Shown here: piece after piece, positions 1 through 7,798 of the stretch
How positions within the stretch are numbered: position 1 is the first letter of the stretch
How the letters are laid out: each line of letters opens with the position of its first letter
Assembly: GCA_013042765.1 (NCBI GenBank)
Contig: JABDPP010000045.1
Span: forward strand, 1 to 12,517
Reading direction: 5' to 3'
Length of the DNA stretch: 12,517 bases
Origin: Litoreibacter sp.
Lineage (GTDB): Bacteria > Pseudomonadota > Alphaproteobacteria > Rhodobacterales > Rhodobacteraceae
Position numbers and translations under genes: made by a program
Notes under the pieces: generated by a model
Database searches by the model: none
What the model saw: only the letters and a program-made list of their open reading frames with translations
What the model was told of the DNA's origin: nothing

Positions 1-975
1 CAACTCCAGACTGCGCGCGTCGGCCACGCGTCGCATGAATTCGTGAAACTCGGGCAGCAGTTCTCCGAGGGCTTCCTGCGCTTTCTTGGTTGGGACCGAC
101 TTGGTTTTGGCCTCAGGTTTGTAGGCGCCTTGGTCCTTGTAGAGAAAGGCGGCATAGAGGGCCTGCAGGTCGTCGATGCCCGGAGTCTCGAGATCGATCC
201 GGCGCAATTTCTCTGCGAGCGCGACCATGGTCGTGCTCTGCGCTTCAAGAAGAGGGCACGCACGGGCAATCAGATCCTTCTCTGCGCCGGTGAAGGCCGC
301 GTTCAATAGAGCCTGAGCGGTATCCTGCGTCGGAGGCAAGCCAAAGGCCGTCGCAAACCTGGCACTTTTTGGTTTGCGGTTGAAAAGGGCTCGCTTGCCG
401 GAAAGCTCCTGCAGAAATGTGTCGATCTCACTTCCCGAAAAATACCGCGCCAGACCAGCCATCGTTTCCGGATGGGACTGAGCGATCTGCTCAAGAAGGT
501 CTGCCCGCATCAGCTTCGCGTTGCGATCATCCATCTCGACAAAGGCGGGTGAGATCCCGGCCTCCATCGGGAAGCGCCTCAAAAGGGCGGCGCAAAAGGA
601 ATGGATCGTCTGGATCTTCAGACCGCCGGGCGTCTCAATTGCCTTGGCAAACAGGCGCCGCGCATCTCGAAGTTTCTCTGGACCAATGTCTGTGGCACTG
701 AGCCCGAGATCGTTCAGGCGCCCGTACAGCTTCTGGTCCGACATCATCGCCCATTCACCGAGATTGCCGAACAGGCGGTTCTGCATCTCGCTGGCGGCAG
801 CCTTGGTGTATGTCAGACAAAGAACTCTCTGCGGGCTGACACCTTTGAGCAGCAGCCGCGCCACGCGATCTGTCAGAACCCGTGTCTTACCGGATCCGGC
901 ATTGGCAGACAGCCACGTTGAAGCATCTGGGTCGGCGGCCTTGATCTGGGCCTCGGTGGCATCATCGGGTCTCAC
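1..975 (-). CDS. addA: AddA, double-strand-break repair helicase/nuclease subunit (N-terminal part, cut by window edge)
   Basis: N-terminal 325 codons of the UvrD-like (SF1A) helicase subunit of AddAB, which with AddB processes double-strand DNA ends for RecA-dependent recombination. Visible features are a Q-motif glutamine (Q10), the Walker A segment ANAGSGKT (residues 24-31), a motif Ia-like LTYTKAAASEM, and TIHSFC at residues 123-128. The helicase C-terminal half and the nuclease domain lie outside the window; family members usually exceed 1000 residues. The start is GTG at 975-973. It overlaps the addB stop as GTGA, has AGGTGG a few bases upstream, and is in frame with the Walker A motif. 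The two ATG codons at 965 and 962 are in a different frame and cannot be the start. It is the last visible gene of the minus-strand run and is probably translated by ribosomes finishing addB. Identity is firm; only the exact start is inferred. Confidence 0.96.
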   Translation of the reverse strand, partial: MRPDDATEAQIKAADPDASTWLSANAGSGKTRVLTDRVARLLLKGVSPQRVLCLTYTKAAASEMQNRLFGNLGEWAMMSDQKLYGRLNDLGLSATDIGPEKLRDARRLFAKAIETPGGLKIQTIHSFCAALLRRFPMEAGISPAFVEMDDRNAKLMRADLLEQIAQSHPETMAGLARYFSGSEIDTFLQELSGKRALFNRKPKSARFATAFGLPPTQDTAQALLNAAFTGAEKDLIARACPLLEAQSTTMVALAEKLRRIDLETPGIDDLQALYAAFLYKDQGAYKPEAKTKSVPTKKAQEALGELLPEFHEFMRRVADARSLEL

Positions 976-3920
976 GTTCCCACCTCTATCCGCTTGACCT
1001 CGTCGGTGTTGTCCCACTCTCCGTAACGGGCCAGCTGGTCGTAATCCTGATCGAAACGGTCCTCATAGACGGCGCGTCGGGCGGCGTATCCCTGCTCTTG
1101 TCCTGTGTAGGCCGCAATCAACCGTATGAACTCTGCCCAGACACCGTCCAGTTCGCCCGCTTCGAATTTGGACACCTGTTCCTTCAGCGACGATCCGAGG
1201 CCAATATAGCGGGTCTCCCTGACCCGGACCGTCGGAATATCCGGGAAGGCTCCACGTTCGGCCATCGCACCAAGGAGCGGCAATTGCTTGTTGAAATGCT
1301 TCTGCTGATCCTTGGTGGGCAGCGCGCCTGTCTTGTAGTCATAGAGGATCAACTCCCCTTCCGGTGTCATATCGATCCGGTCGGCGCGCCCTTCCAGTGT
1401 GAAGGCAGGTTCCTGCACTGTAACCTTGCCCGTTACTTCAACCGCCATCGGGTCGGCCAGATTGCGCCGCACGTGCTCGCTTTCCAGGAACCAATCCGCC
1501 GCCCGGTCGAGCTTTGCCAACCACATGGCGCGGGTCGCTGGCCATGGCACATCGCGCTCAAAAACCTCCTGGGCAATGCCCATCAGGTGGGCGCGTGCGT
1601 TTTCCGGAAGACCCGTCTTGGTGCTTTCAATGAATTTCTCAAGAATGGTGTGGAGAGCCTGACCGCGCAGCGGTGCGTCGGGTGTGGTCTGCAAGGGATC
1701 CAGCGGTTTCAGATTTAGGATGTAACGCGCATAGATGGCGTAGGGGTCCCGGATCAGCTTCTCGATACGTGTGACGGAAAGGCGTCTGGGCCGGCTGCCC
1801 ACCGGTGGCACTGGCGCCGGGCGCGGAGCCCTTTCGATCTCTACTTTCGGACGTTCAAGCTCGCGGGTCATGTCCAGCCAGTGCTTTCCCCGATCTTCCA
1901 TGTCCTTCAGCGCGGCGCTGCCTTCTTTGGAGACGCCGTTCATCAGGTTCGTCAGGCGGTTCAGCCAGCGAGACTTCACCGTCTCCGCCTCGGCGTCGCG
2001 TACGGATCGTGTCAGCCAGACCTCGCGAGCGGCGATCGCCTGTTGGAAATCATGCGCGGCAAGGCCGATATTGCGGTCCGGCAGCAGAAGCCCTGCCGCC
2101 CTGCGCATGTCCCGGTTCAGCCATGGATCAGGCTTTGGCAATTCGGGCCAGACTCCGTCATTTAGCCCCGCGAGAATAACAATATCAGCGCCCTGAACCC
2201 GCGCTTCCAGAGTTCCCCAGATCATTACGCCGGGATGCGCGGCGATCGGGTTGCGGACCTCCTCGCGGTTCAGGACGGACCCGATCAAGTCGGCATACTC
2301 GGATGGTGTAAGCTGTCCGCCGCTCTGCTCCACATTGCGTAGGGCGGTGAGCGTTTCCTGCGCCTTCTCACCAGTTGCCATGAGCCATAACTCGCCCGCG
2401 CCTTGAGCTCCGGGCCCGGCTGCTAGGCGCTCCGTCAGGGCGACATGCGCAGAGAGGTGTTCCGACAGATCTCGTGTCGCGGCAGAGGCCAGATCCTCGA
2501 GGATGTCCCAGAGCCATGTGATCCACGCATCCAGACCTTCATCCTCACTGCGTTTCGCGTGTCGCTTGGCTCCCCAGTCTTCGGTTCCCGCACGATCCGG
2601 GAAAGGCGCGCCGCGGCGCAGGTAGTCAAGCTCGAGGTCTCGCGTGCGGAGCAGATGCAGGTCGCGGTCGTGATGTGACACCAGCGGGTGCTTGAGAAGT
2701 GCGAGCAACGTCTCGGGCGTCAGAACCTGGCCCATGAGGTCAGCGGTTTGCCTCAGGAGTCGGCCTGGCGGCGTCAGGGGCAAGGGAATGCCAGCACTGT
2801 CATCGGGCTCGATCTTCCAGCGCTGCAATGCAGCCGTCACTTGCCGGGTCAGGGTCCGGTCTGGCGTGATAAGGGCGGCGGGGACACCGTCTTCGACCGC
2901 TTTGCGCAGTCGAAGTGCTATGCTCAGAGCCTCCATCCTCGCGTTCGGAGCTTCGAGCAGGGTTAACGCCTTTGTGGCTTGCGTCAGGTGTGCAAGCTTT
3001 GGGCCGTCCTCGAGCCACCCGTCCGTAACGGGTGCTGGGCGCAGGGCCAGCGAGACGAGGCTGTTTCGCGCTTTGATCTCAGGGACGGCTTTCTCCCACT
3101 CGGCGACGTCCGAGTGTTGCAGTCCGAGTGAGGTGATCAGGCGGCGAAACCGGTATTGCGGGTGGTCCTCTCCGGTCAGAGCATTGTCCAGCTCTCCCCA
3201 GATTTCATCAGGCATCTCGAAATCGAACCCGGGTAGGATGATGGCGCCCAGGGGCAGCTTCGCCACGGCCTCCATAAAGAGCTTCGTCGTGCCACGCGAT
3301 CCGGTCGACCCGGCGATGACAATCGGGTGTTCGGGCGGATGCGTTTCCCAGCGTTGCGCGAGCCGTTCAACGATCAAGCGTTGACGTGCCTCTGCATCCA
3401 GCAAGGACTCGTCTTCGAAATACTGCTGCACGAGCGTCAGGAAGCGCTGACTGCGGGCCCAGTAGGCCGAGTGGTTGCCCACATCCAGCCCGGCGATCGT
3501 GGACGGATGCACGCCTTCGCCCTGCATTTCCTCCATCAATGTCGACAGGCTGTCGGCCAGATCGAAGGCGGCGTCCTGCGCAGCGAGGTCGGGCTCTGCC
3601 TCGATCAGCTTCTTGACCAGTTGCGCCAGCTCCAGCCGCCGCCCCAGCGGATCGACTGGTTGCGGCAAATCCGTAAATGCGGGGTCGCGGGAAAGGTCCG
3701 TGATCAGGCGGATGCGGGGGAGGAGAAGTGGTCCGCGCTCCTGAAACAACGTCTGCAGCCGGCGGGCCATGCGTCTGGTGTTCACGAAGAGCTCGACCCG
3801 GGCGAGGCAATCTGGCGGTGTGCCTTTCAGGCGTGAGCGGATCCCGTCCGTCAGTGTTTGCGGAAAGTCGATCCCGGGCGCAACGCCGAAGATCCTGGGT
3901 CGTGAACTGGCATCAAACAT
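972..3920 (-). CDS. addB: AddB, double-strand-break repair nuclease subunit
   Basis: 982-residue AddB, partner of AddA in DNA-end resection. It has an inactive helicase-like fold followed by a C-terminal PD-(D/E)XK nuclease. The nuclease signature is visible as GRADRID at residues 844-850 and YDYKTG at 860-865, giving D847, D861 and K863 as the expected metal and catalytic residues, with an upstream histidine in GQALHTILEKF. The N-terminal half carries AGSTGSRGTTK, a degenerate Walker A position. The start is ATG at 3920. It overlaps the murU stop by 8 nt (ATGTTTGA) and has GGTGAG about five bases upstream. An in-frame start at 4007 would add 29 residues read through murU coding sequence, and those look unrelated to AddB. 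The protein has a single cysteine, so it cannot carry the four-cysteine iron-sulfur cluster known from Bacillus AddB. Alphaproteobacterial-type AddB is the best description. Confidence 0.95.
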   Translation of the reverse strand: MFDASSRPRIFGVAPGIDFPQTLTDGIRSRLKGTPPDCLARVELFVNTRRMARRLQTLFQERGPLLLPRIRLITDLSRDPAFTDLPQPVDPLGRRLELAQLVKKLIEAEPDLAAQDAAFDLADSLSTLMEEMQGEGVHPSTIAGLDVGNHSAYWARSQRFLTLVQQYFEDESLLDAEARQRLIVERLAQRWETHPPEHPIVIAGSTGSRGTTKLFMEAVAKLPLGAIILPGFDFEMPDEIWGELDNALTGEDHPQYRFRRLITSLGLQHSDVAEWEKAVPEIKARNSLVSLALRPAPVTDGWLEDGPKLAHLTQATKALTLLEAPNARMEALSIALRLRKAVEDGVPAALITPDRTLTRQVTAALQRWKIEPDDSAGIPLPLTPPGRLLRQTADLMGQVLTPETLLALLKHPLVSHHDRDLHLLRTRDLELDYLRRGAPFPDRAGTEDWGAKRHAKRSEDEGLDAWITWLWDILEDLASAATRDLSEHLSAHVALTERLAAGPGAQGAGELWLMATGEKAQETLTALRNVEQSGGQLTPSEYADLIGSVLNREEVRNPIAAHPGVMIWGTLEARVQGADIVILAGLNDGVWPELPKPDPWLNRDMRRAAGLLLPDRNIGLAAHDFQQAIAAREVWLTRSVRDAEAETVKSRWLNRLTNLMNGVSKEGSAALKDMEDRGKHWLDMTRELERPKVEIERAPRPAPVPPVGSRPRRLSVTRIEKLIRDPYAIYARYILNLKPLDPLQTTPDAPLRGQALHTILEKFIESTKTGLPENARAHLMGIAQEVFERDVPWPATRAMWLAKLDRAADWFLESEHVRRNLADPMAVEVTGKVTVQEPAFTLEGRADRIDMTPEGELILYDYKTGALPTKDQQKHFNKQLPLLGAMAERGAFPDIPTVRVRETRYIGLGSSLKEQVSKFEAGELDGVWAEFIRLIAAYTGQEQGYAARRAVYEDRFDQDYDQLARYGEWDNTDEVKRIEVGT

Positions 3921-4608
3921 CGGGCTCACCGCGCAACATCTGCTCTGCTGAGATGATGCCCTCTGGTGTGCCCACATCCGCCCAGCGCCCGGAATACTCG
4001 ATGCCAAACAGCGTACGATCCGCGATCATCTGGTCCCAGATGGCGTTCAGGGAAAAAACGTCCTGATCATGCTCGCTCACGCGTGTAGTTTTCAGGATCT
4101 GAGCGCCTGTATAAACCGAGCCCTCCGGACTGCGCCTCAAACACCCATCGGGATCGCGGGTGAAATTGCCGGGCCCCGTGTAACCGACTGTTTGCTGTAT
4201 CGGCGCGAGCAGCAGCAGGGCCTCCATGCGTGTTGGATCCCAATGCTGCCTAAGGACCGATAAGGGGTTTGGACCCTGCCAAATCCCATCCGGATTGAGG
4301 GTGAATGTCGGGCCCGGCCCAAGGACCGGCAAGGCGTTCTTTAGCCCGCCTCCTGTTTCAAGCGCGCGCGTCGGCTCGAGAATTAACTCCGCCTCCAAGC
4401 CTTCTAGAAAGCTCGCGATCTGCTCCGCCTTGTAATGGGCATTAACGAGTGCGCGCAGGCCAGCGTCATTTACCAGATCAAGCACGCGCCCGAGCAATGG
4501 CCTTCCTTCAACCTCAATCAGGGGCTTGGGGCGATCTGCGGTAAGGCTGCCCATACGTGTGCCAAACCCGGCTGCAAACACCATTACACTATGGGGTATC
4601 TCAGACAT
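3913..4608 (-). CDS. murU: N-acetylmuramate-1-phosphate uridylyltransferase (MurU-like nucleotidyltransferase)
   Basis: 231-residue sugar-1-phosphate nucleotidyltransferase. The N-terminus has the nucleotide-binding signature AAGFGTRMGSLTADRPKPL (residues 12-30), with G14, R18 and K28 as key positions. LETGGG follows at 83-88, a metal-ligand aspartate in LNPDGIW (D107), and a second in GRWADVGT (D211). This layout matches MurU, which converts MurNAc-1-phosphate and UTP to UDP-MurNAc and so returns recycled peptidoglycan sugar to cell-wall synthesis without the MurA/MurB steps. The gene directly upstream encodes the AmgK-like kinase that makes the MurNAc-1-phosphate substrate, which strongly supports MurU over other sugar nucleotidyltransferases. 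The start ATG at 4608 overlaps the amgK stop by 8 nt (ATGTCTGA), and its own stop overlaps addB in the same way. Uridylyl specificity is inferred from context, not from the active site alone. Confidence 0.87.
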   Translation of the reverse strand: MSEIPHSVMVFAAGFGTRMGSLTADRPKPLIEVEGRPLLGRVLDLVNDAGLRALVNAHYKAEQIASFLEGLEAELILEPTRALETGGGLKNALPVLGPGPTFTLNPDGIWQGPNPLSVLRQHWDPTRMEALLLLAPIQQTVGYTGPGNFTRDPDGCLRRSPEGSVYTGAQILKTTRVSEHDQDVFSLNAIWDQMIADRTLFGIEYSGRWADVGTPEGIISAEQMLRGEPDV

Positions 4609-5617
4609 CTGCGGACTTTATCCTGCGCAAGATCTCTGGTGTGGGCTTCGGGAAAGTTTGCACCACGAACTCTTTAAGTGCACCCAGGTCTGGATGCACA
4701 AGATCGCCCATCAGATTGTCCCAGACCCGGGGGATCATATCGGGGTAGTGACGTTTACCGTCGCGCACGCAAAGCCGGGTGAAGACACCGATGATGCGCA
4801 GGTTTCGCTGGGCGCTGCAGATTGCGTAGTCCCGCAAGAACCGTGATCGGTCCGCCCCCGTCTGATCCAAGAAGTATGAAACCATATCGTTCTGGGTGGC
4901 GGGTGTCACATCCCGCCGCGCATCCTTGAGCAAAGAGGCCAGATCATAGGCCGGGTGTCCCAGCATGGCATCCTGGAAATCCAGAAGACCGACCTGCGCC
5001 GCGCCTCTGCGCTCCGGCAACCAGAGCAGGTTTTCGGAATGATAATCACGCAGGACCACGACCGGATCTGTGCCGGTGAGAGGGGTCAGAAGCCCCGATA
5101 TGAGGGCTTCAAATTCCTCTCGCACGTCTTCTTTGCGCGCATCAGGGGACGCGTATCTAAGATACCAATCCACGGCCAGCAAAGCGGTCTGCGCCATCTG
5201 AGCAGGCCCATAGGGCTCCAAGCCGGCCGACGGCTGCGCAGACTGGATCGCAATCAATACGTCGATGGCGGCCTTGTAAAGGTCCGCCTCGCGACCGGGA
5301 TCCTGAGCGATGATCCGGGCAAAGAGATCGTCTCCGAGGTCCTCCAGTAGGAGAAAACCCAAAGCCGGGTTCGCGCACAGAATCTTCGGGGCGCTGAGCC
5401 CGATGGCGTTCAGGTGGTTCGCGACATGAACGAAGGGCCGGACATCTTCACCCTTCTCAGACGGCGCGTCCATCAGGACGGCGGTGGTGCCGTCCCCCCG
5501 GCGCAGGCGCTCATAGCTTCGGCCAGAGGCGTCCCCAGCGATGTTCATACGCTGCGCTGCGGACCACCCAGCCGCGGCTAAAAAGCGGATGTTTTGTTCG
5601 TGACGCGCTTCAGGCAT
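4601..5617 (-). CDS. amgK: N-acetylmuramate/N-acetylglucosamine 1-kinase (AmgK-like, APH fold)
   Basis: 338-residue phosphotransferase of the aminoglycoside-phosphotransferase/choline-kinase fold. The catalytic loop is VLRDYHSENLLWL, with D191, H193 and N196. The metal-binding DFQDA begins at D213 and is followed by HPAYDLASLLKD, as in Pseudomonas AmgK. The N-lobe contains GDASGRSYERL (residues 28-38), the nucleotide-binding loop, and LLLEDLGDDLF at 89-99 in the hinge region. AmgK phosphorylates the anomeric hydroxyl of MurNAc or GlcNAc with ATP; MurU then activates the product. The adjacent murU is diagnostic, so a drug-resistance role is unlikely despite the APH fold. The start ATG at 5617 overlaps the tsaE stop by 8 nt (ATGCCTGA), and the 3' end overlaps murU by 8 nt. 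There is no strong Shine-Dalgarno directly before the start, consistent with translational coupling to tsaE. Confidence 0.9.
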   Translation of the reverse strand: MPEARHEQNIRFLAAAGWSAAQRMNIAGDASGRSYERLRRGDGTTAVLMDAPSEKGEDVRPFVHVANHLNAIGLSAPKILCANPALGFLLLEDLGDDLFARIIAQDPGREADLYKAAIDVLIAIQSAQPSAGLEPYGPAQMAQTALLAVDWYLRYASPDARKEDVREEFEALISGLLTPLTGTDPVVVLRDYHSENLLWLPERRGAAQVGLLDFQDAMLGHPAYDLASLLKDARRDVTPATQNDMVSYFLDQTGADRSRFLRDYAICSAQRNLRIIGVFTRLCVRDGKRHYPDMIPRVWDNLMGDLVHPDLGALKEFVVQTFPKPTPEILRRIKSADV

Positions 5618-6107
5618 GGGCCATCCGATTTCTGATATCTTCGACGATATTTTGCATGTCGGATCCGCACGCCGATATCCGGCACGTTCGGTGCGTGTCG
5701 CCGGCCCCGTGATCCAGTGAGATCCTGATTGCCATATCCGGGAGAAGTTCGCCCAGCCTGTCGGGCCATTCGATCAGGCAGAAGGCGGTCTCAAAAGCGG
5801 CGTCGAGGCCAAGCTCGACGAGATCCTCCGTGCTGGTCAGGCGATAAAGATCTGCGTGCCAGATTTCTAGGTTCCGGGCTTGGTAAGTCTGAACCAGTGT
5901 GAAGGTGGGCGACGGGACATCCTCCGTGTGGTCGTCTCTCGCAAGCAGGGTGAGAATTACCGTGCGGGCGAGATAGCTTTTGCCGGCCCCGACTGGCCCT
6001 TCAAGAAGGACGGCAAGGCCGGGGCGTGCAAGATCGGCCAGCACCGTTGCAAGCTTGTTGGTATCCTGTGTGGTGGTCAGGTCGAGGGATACATCGGTCG
6101 CGGTCAT
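5610..6107 (-). CDS. tsaE: TsaE, ATPase of the tRNA N6-threonylcarbamoyladenosine (t6A) modification complex
   Basis: 165-residue P-loop ATPase. Walker A is GPVGAGKS (residues 37-44, serine where most TsaE have threonine). It is followed by PSPTFTLVQTY (66-76), HADLYRL (84-90) and LIEWPDRLGELLP (111-123), the standard TsaE motifs in order. TsaE works with TsaB and TsaD on t6A37 of ANN-decoding tRNAs in the cytoplasm. Length is normal for the family. I chose ATG at 6107; a TTG two codons upstream (6113) is possible, and neither has a good Shine-Dalgarno. The gene lies 42 nt downstream of the PAS-protein gene. A four-codon reading frame (ATG at 6118, reading MVCP) ends in a TGA that overlaps the chosen ATG. 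Co-transcription with the downstream genes is supported by the 8-nt overlap with amgK. Confidence 0.95.
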   Translation of the reverse strand: MTATDVSLDLTTTQDTNKLATVLADLARPGLAVLLEGPVGAGKSYLARTVILTLLARDDHTEDVPSPTFTLVQTYQARNLEIWHADLYRLTSTEDLVELGLDAAFETAFCLIEWPDRLGELLPDMAIRISLDHGAGDTHRTCRISACGSDMQNIVEDIRNRMAHA

Positions 6108-6149
6108 GGGCAAACCATGCCGTCAACCGGAACGCCCCGCAAGCCAAGA

Positions 6150-7730
6150 TCAGCGCGACAGCTCTGCCGTCCGATCCGGATCGTGTCTGTGGTGAGGCAT
6201 GGTCGCCGCGCCTGAGAATTCAGCAAGCGTTGTTCCACCGGCCATGGGCACAAAGCGGCAGCTCAGATCCTTCCCGGTGCAAAGCCGGACGGTGCCGTTC
6301 CACTCGCTTCGATCGCCTATCCGGCTGACGAAATCCCGAGCGTCGCCCCACAGCGGCGTTGGTTCGCACAAGTCCTGCCAAAGGCGGGTCGCATCGATGA
6401 TCGTGATTTGTCCAAGGGCATCGCCGGGATCTATCCCCCAGAGATTGGAATAGGATAGGTTGGACATCTTGATGATCCCGTCGGCACCGAACACGGCCAT
6501 GGCCTGCGGGAAACTGTCAAACAGGGTCTGGCTGAGTTCAAGCTCCTGACGGAACTTGCGGGTCAGGGAAATCTCCGCCGTGATGTCCTCGAACAGAAAC
6601 GCGATTGCTCCCTCAGGATGCGGGCGGCCAGTGATGCGATAGGTCTGCCCGGTGGGCAGCGTCCAAGCCTCGCTATAGGTGCCGTCCCGGGCGGAGGCCT
6701 CCAGCTGGTCGATCTTTTGCCGCCAGTCACTGAAGTTTCGACGTTCAGGAAGCATTCGTTCCTCCCGAAGGCGGTTCAAGAAATCATGTAGCGTAGGACG
6801 GATCGACAGCCACTCTGGCTTCAAGGAGGTGAGATCGGTGAGGGCGGGATTGAAGACCACCAGCTGACGGTTGCTGTCAAAAATGGCCAGGCCAATCGGA
6901 AGATACGCGAAGGTTTGGGTCAGCGTCTGCATGAAGTTGCGCAGAGACGTTTCCGCATTGACCAGAGCATTTGCATCGCAGGCAAAGTGCAGGCTGTGAT
7001 CGCGTTGGCCAAAACTGGCTACGTCGAACCAGCTCTTCACGCCCGTTGGTGTCAAAAGCGACGACCTTCGGGTTTTCGGTGTTGCCCCGGGGTGCACGAT
7101 GGTGCTGCTCTCAAAGAGACGTTGCGGCGGCCAGGTAGACGCGCCGTCATCGCATTCTGAGCTTTCGAGAAGATCAATATAGGCTCGGTTGACCCAATCG
7201 ATCTGTCCTTTTGCGTTCTCGCGCCAAGTGGGTACCGGAGAGGCCTCGACCGTGTCACGAAGGACGCGTAGTTCGACCTCGGCGGCATTGGCGTAGTCCT
7301 CGTCGACAATCAGTTTGCGCGACAGTGGAGCCGGGATTCCCTGGACGACGACCTGAACACGGTCGTCTCTGAACGCGATATCAATCGACACGGGCCCGGT
7401 CTTCGTGACGTCTTCAAGGTGAAGGTCTCGGCGGTTTTTCTGGGCCGCTTGCAGATCTTGGGTAAGGGTCGGAAAGACCGACTGCAACCGCTCGAAGAGC
7501 TGATTGAATATGTCTTCGTCCAGATCTTCGATGTTCAGGGCTCGTTGCGCAGCAGGGGAAGCAGCGATTAACTCGCGATTACAGAACGTAAAGACGTGCG
7601 GCGCATTGGGACCTGAACCCGACGATGTCTGGCGCGTTGGCCAGATCCGCCCTGCGACCCAAAGCGAACTGAAGGCTGCGAGGCTGCCGATGGAAAATAA
7701 CAATGAGAGCTCGGATGCGGACCAGGGCAT
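6150..7730 (-). CDS. Membrane-anchored PAS-domain protein without kinase domain, next to RegB
   Basis: 526-residue protein. One hydrophobic segment (about residues 9-27) should anchor it in the inner membrane. The rest looks cytoplasmic and contains PAS-type sensor modules: a weak one around 155-255, a clear PAS_7-like one around 272-386 (core LPIGLAIFDSNRQLVVFN, ending in FLFEDITAEISL), and another around 400-505 (core FPQAMAVFGADGIIKMSN). The sequence EDITAEISLTRKFRQELE looks like the PAS-to-helix linker usually seen ahead of another signalling module. The protein ends right after the last PAS. There is no H-box, N-box or glycine-rich ATP-binding motif, and no GGDEF, EAL or methyl-accepting domain. 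The start ATG has a strong GGAGG four bases upstream. It lies 64 nt downstream of regB and is probably co-transcribed with it. Function is unknown; a sensory or scaffolding role alongside RegB is inference. Confidence 0.9.
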   Translation of the reverse strand: MPWSASELSLLFSIGSLAAFSSLWVAGRIWPTRQTSSGSGPNAPHVFTFCNRELIAASPAAQRALNIEDLDEDIFNQLFERLQSVFPTLTQDLQAAQKNRRDLHLEDVTKTGPVSIDIAFRDDRVQVVVQGIPAPLSRKLIVDEDYANAAEVELRVLRDTVEASPVPTWRENAKGQIDWVNRAYIDLLESSECDDGASTWPPQRLFESSTIVHPGATPKTRRSSLLTPTGVKSWFDVASFGQRDHSLHFACDANALVNAETSLRNFMQTLTQTFAYLPIGLAIFDSNRQLVVFNPALTDLTSLKPEWLSIRPTLHDFLNRLREERMLPERRNFSDWRQKIDQLEASARDGTYSEAWTLPTGQTYRITGRPHPEGAIAFLFEDITAEISLTRKFRQELELSQTLFDSFPQAMAVFGADGIIKMSNLSYSNLWGIDPGDALGQITIIDATRLWQDLCEPTPLWGDARDFVSRIGDRSEWNGTVRLCTGKDLSCRFVPMAGGTTLAEFSGAATMPHHRHDPDRTAELSR

Positions 7731-7770
7731 TAAACCTCCGATGAGGGTTCAGAAACGACCCCATCGGGTA

Positions 7771-7798
7771 AACCGCGAAACGGTTAACGCGCCGTTAA
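7771..7798 (-). promoter_or_regulatory. Competing inverted repeats at the regB stop, before the PAS gene
   Basis: Two short inverted repeats share sequence here. TTAACG/CGTTAA flank a 3-nt loop (7784-7798) and include the regB TAA stop. AACCG/CGGTT flank a 5-nt loop (7771-7785). They share 7784-7785, so in the regB mRNA only one full hairpin could form at a time. No run of T follows on the minus strand, so this is not a classical intrinsic terminator. It could be an mRNA processing or stability element between regB and the PAS gene, or chance. The stems are only five or six base pairs. Confidence 0.3.

Noticed and set aside
1098..3836. Several long plus-strand open frames opposite addB (for example 1098-1718 and 2692-3384)
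   Set aside because: They lie fully antisense to a gene with clear nuclease motifs, have arginine- and serine-rich low-quality composition, show no recognisable domain, and are the expected by-product of GC-rich codon use.
3921..4007. Upstream in-frame extension of AddB by 29 residues
   Set aside because: The extension reads through murU codons, contains residues unlike an AddB N-terminus, and the ATG at 3920 has a better ribosome binding site and matches the neighbouring overlap pattern.
4601..5617. Aminoglycoside resistance kinase
   Set aside because: The APH fold is shared, but the HRDYHS/DFQDA-type residues and the directly adjacent murU fit the AmgK sugar kinase of cell-wall recycling.
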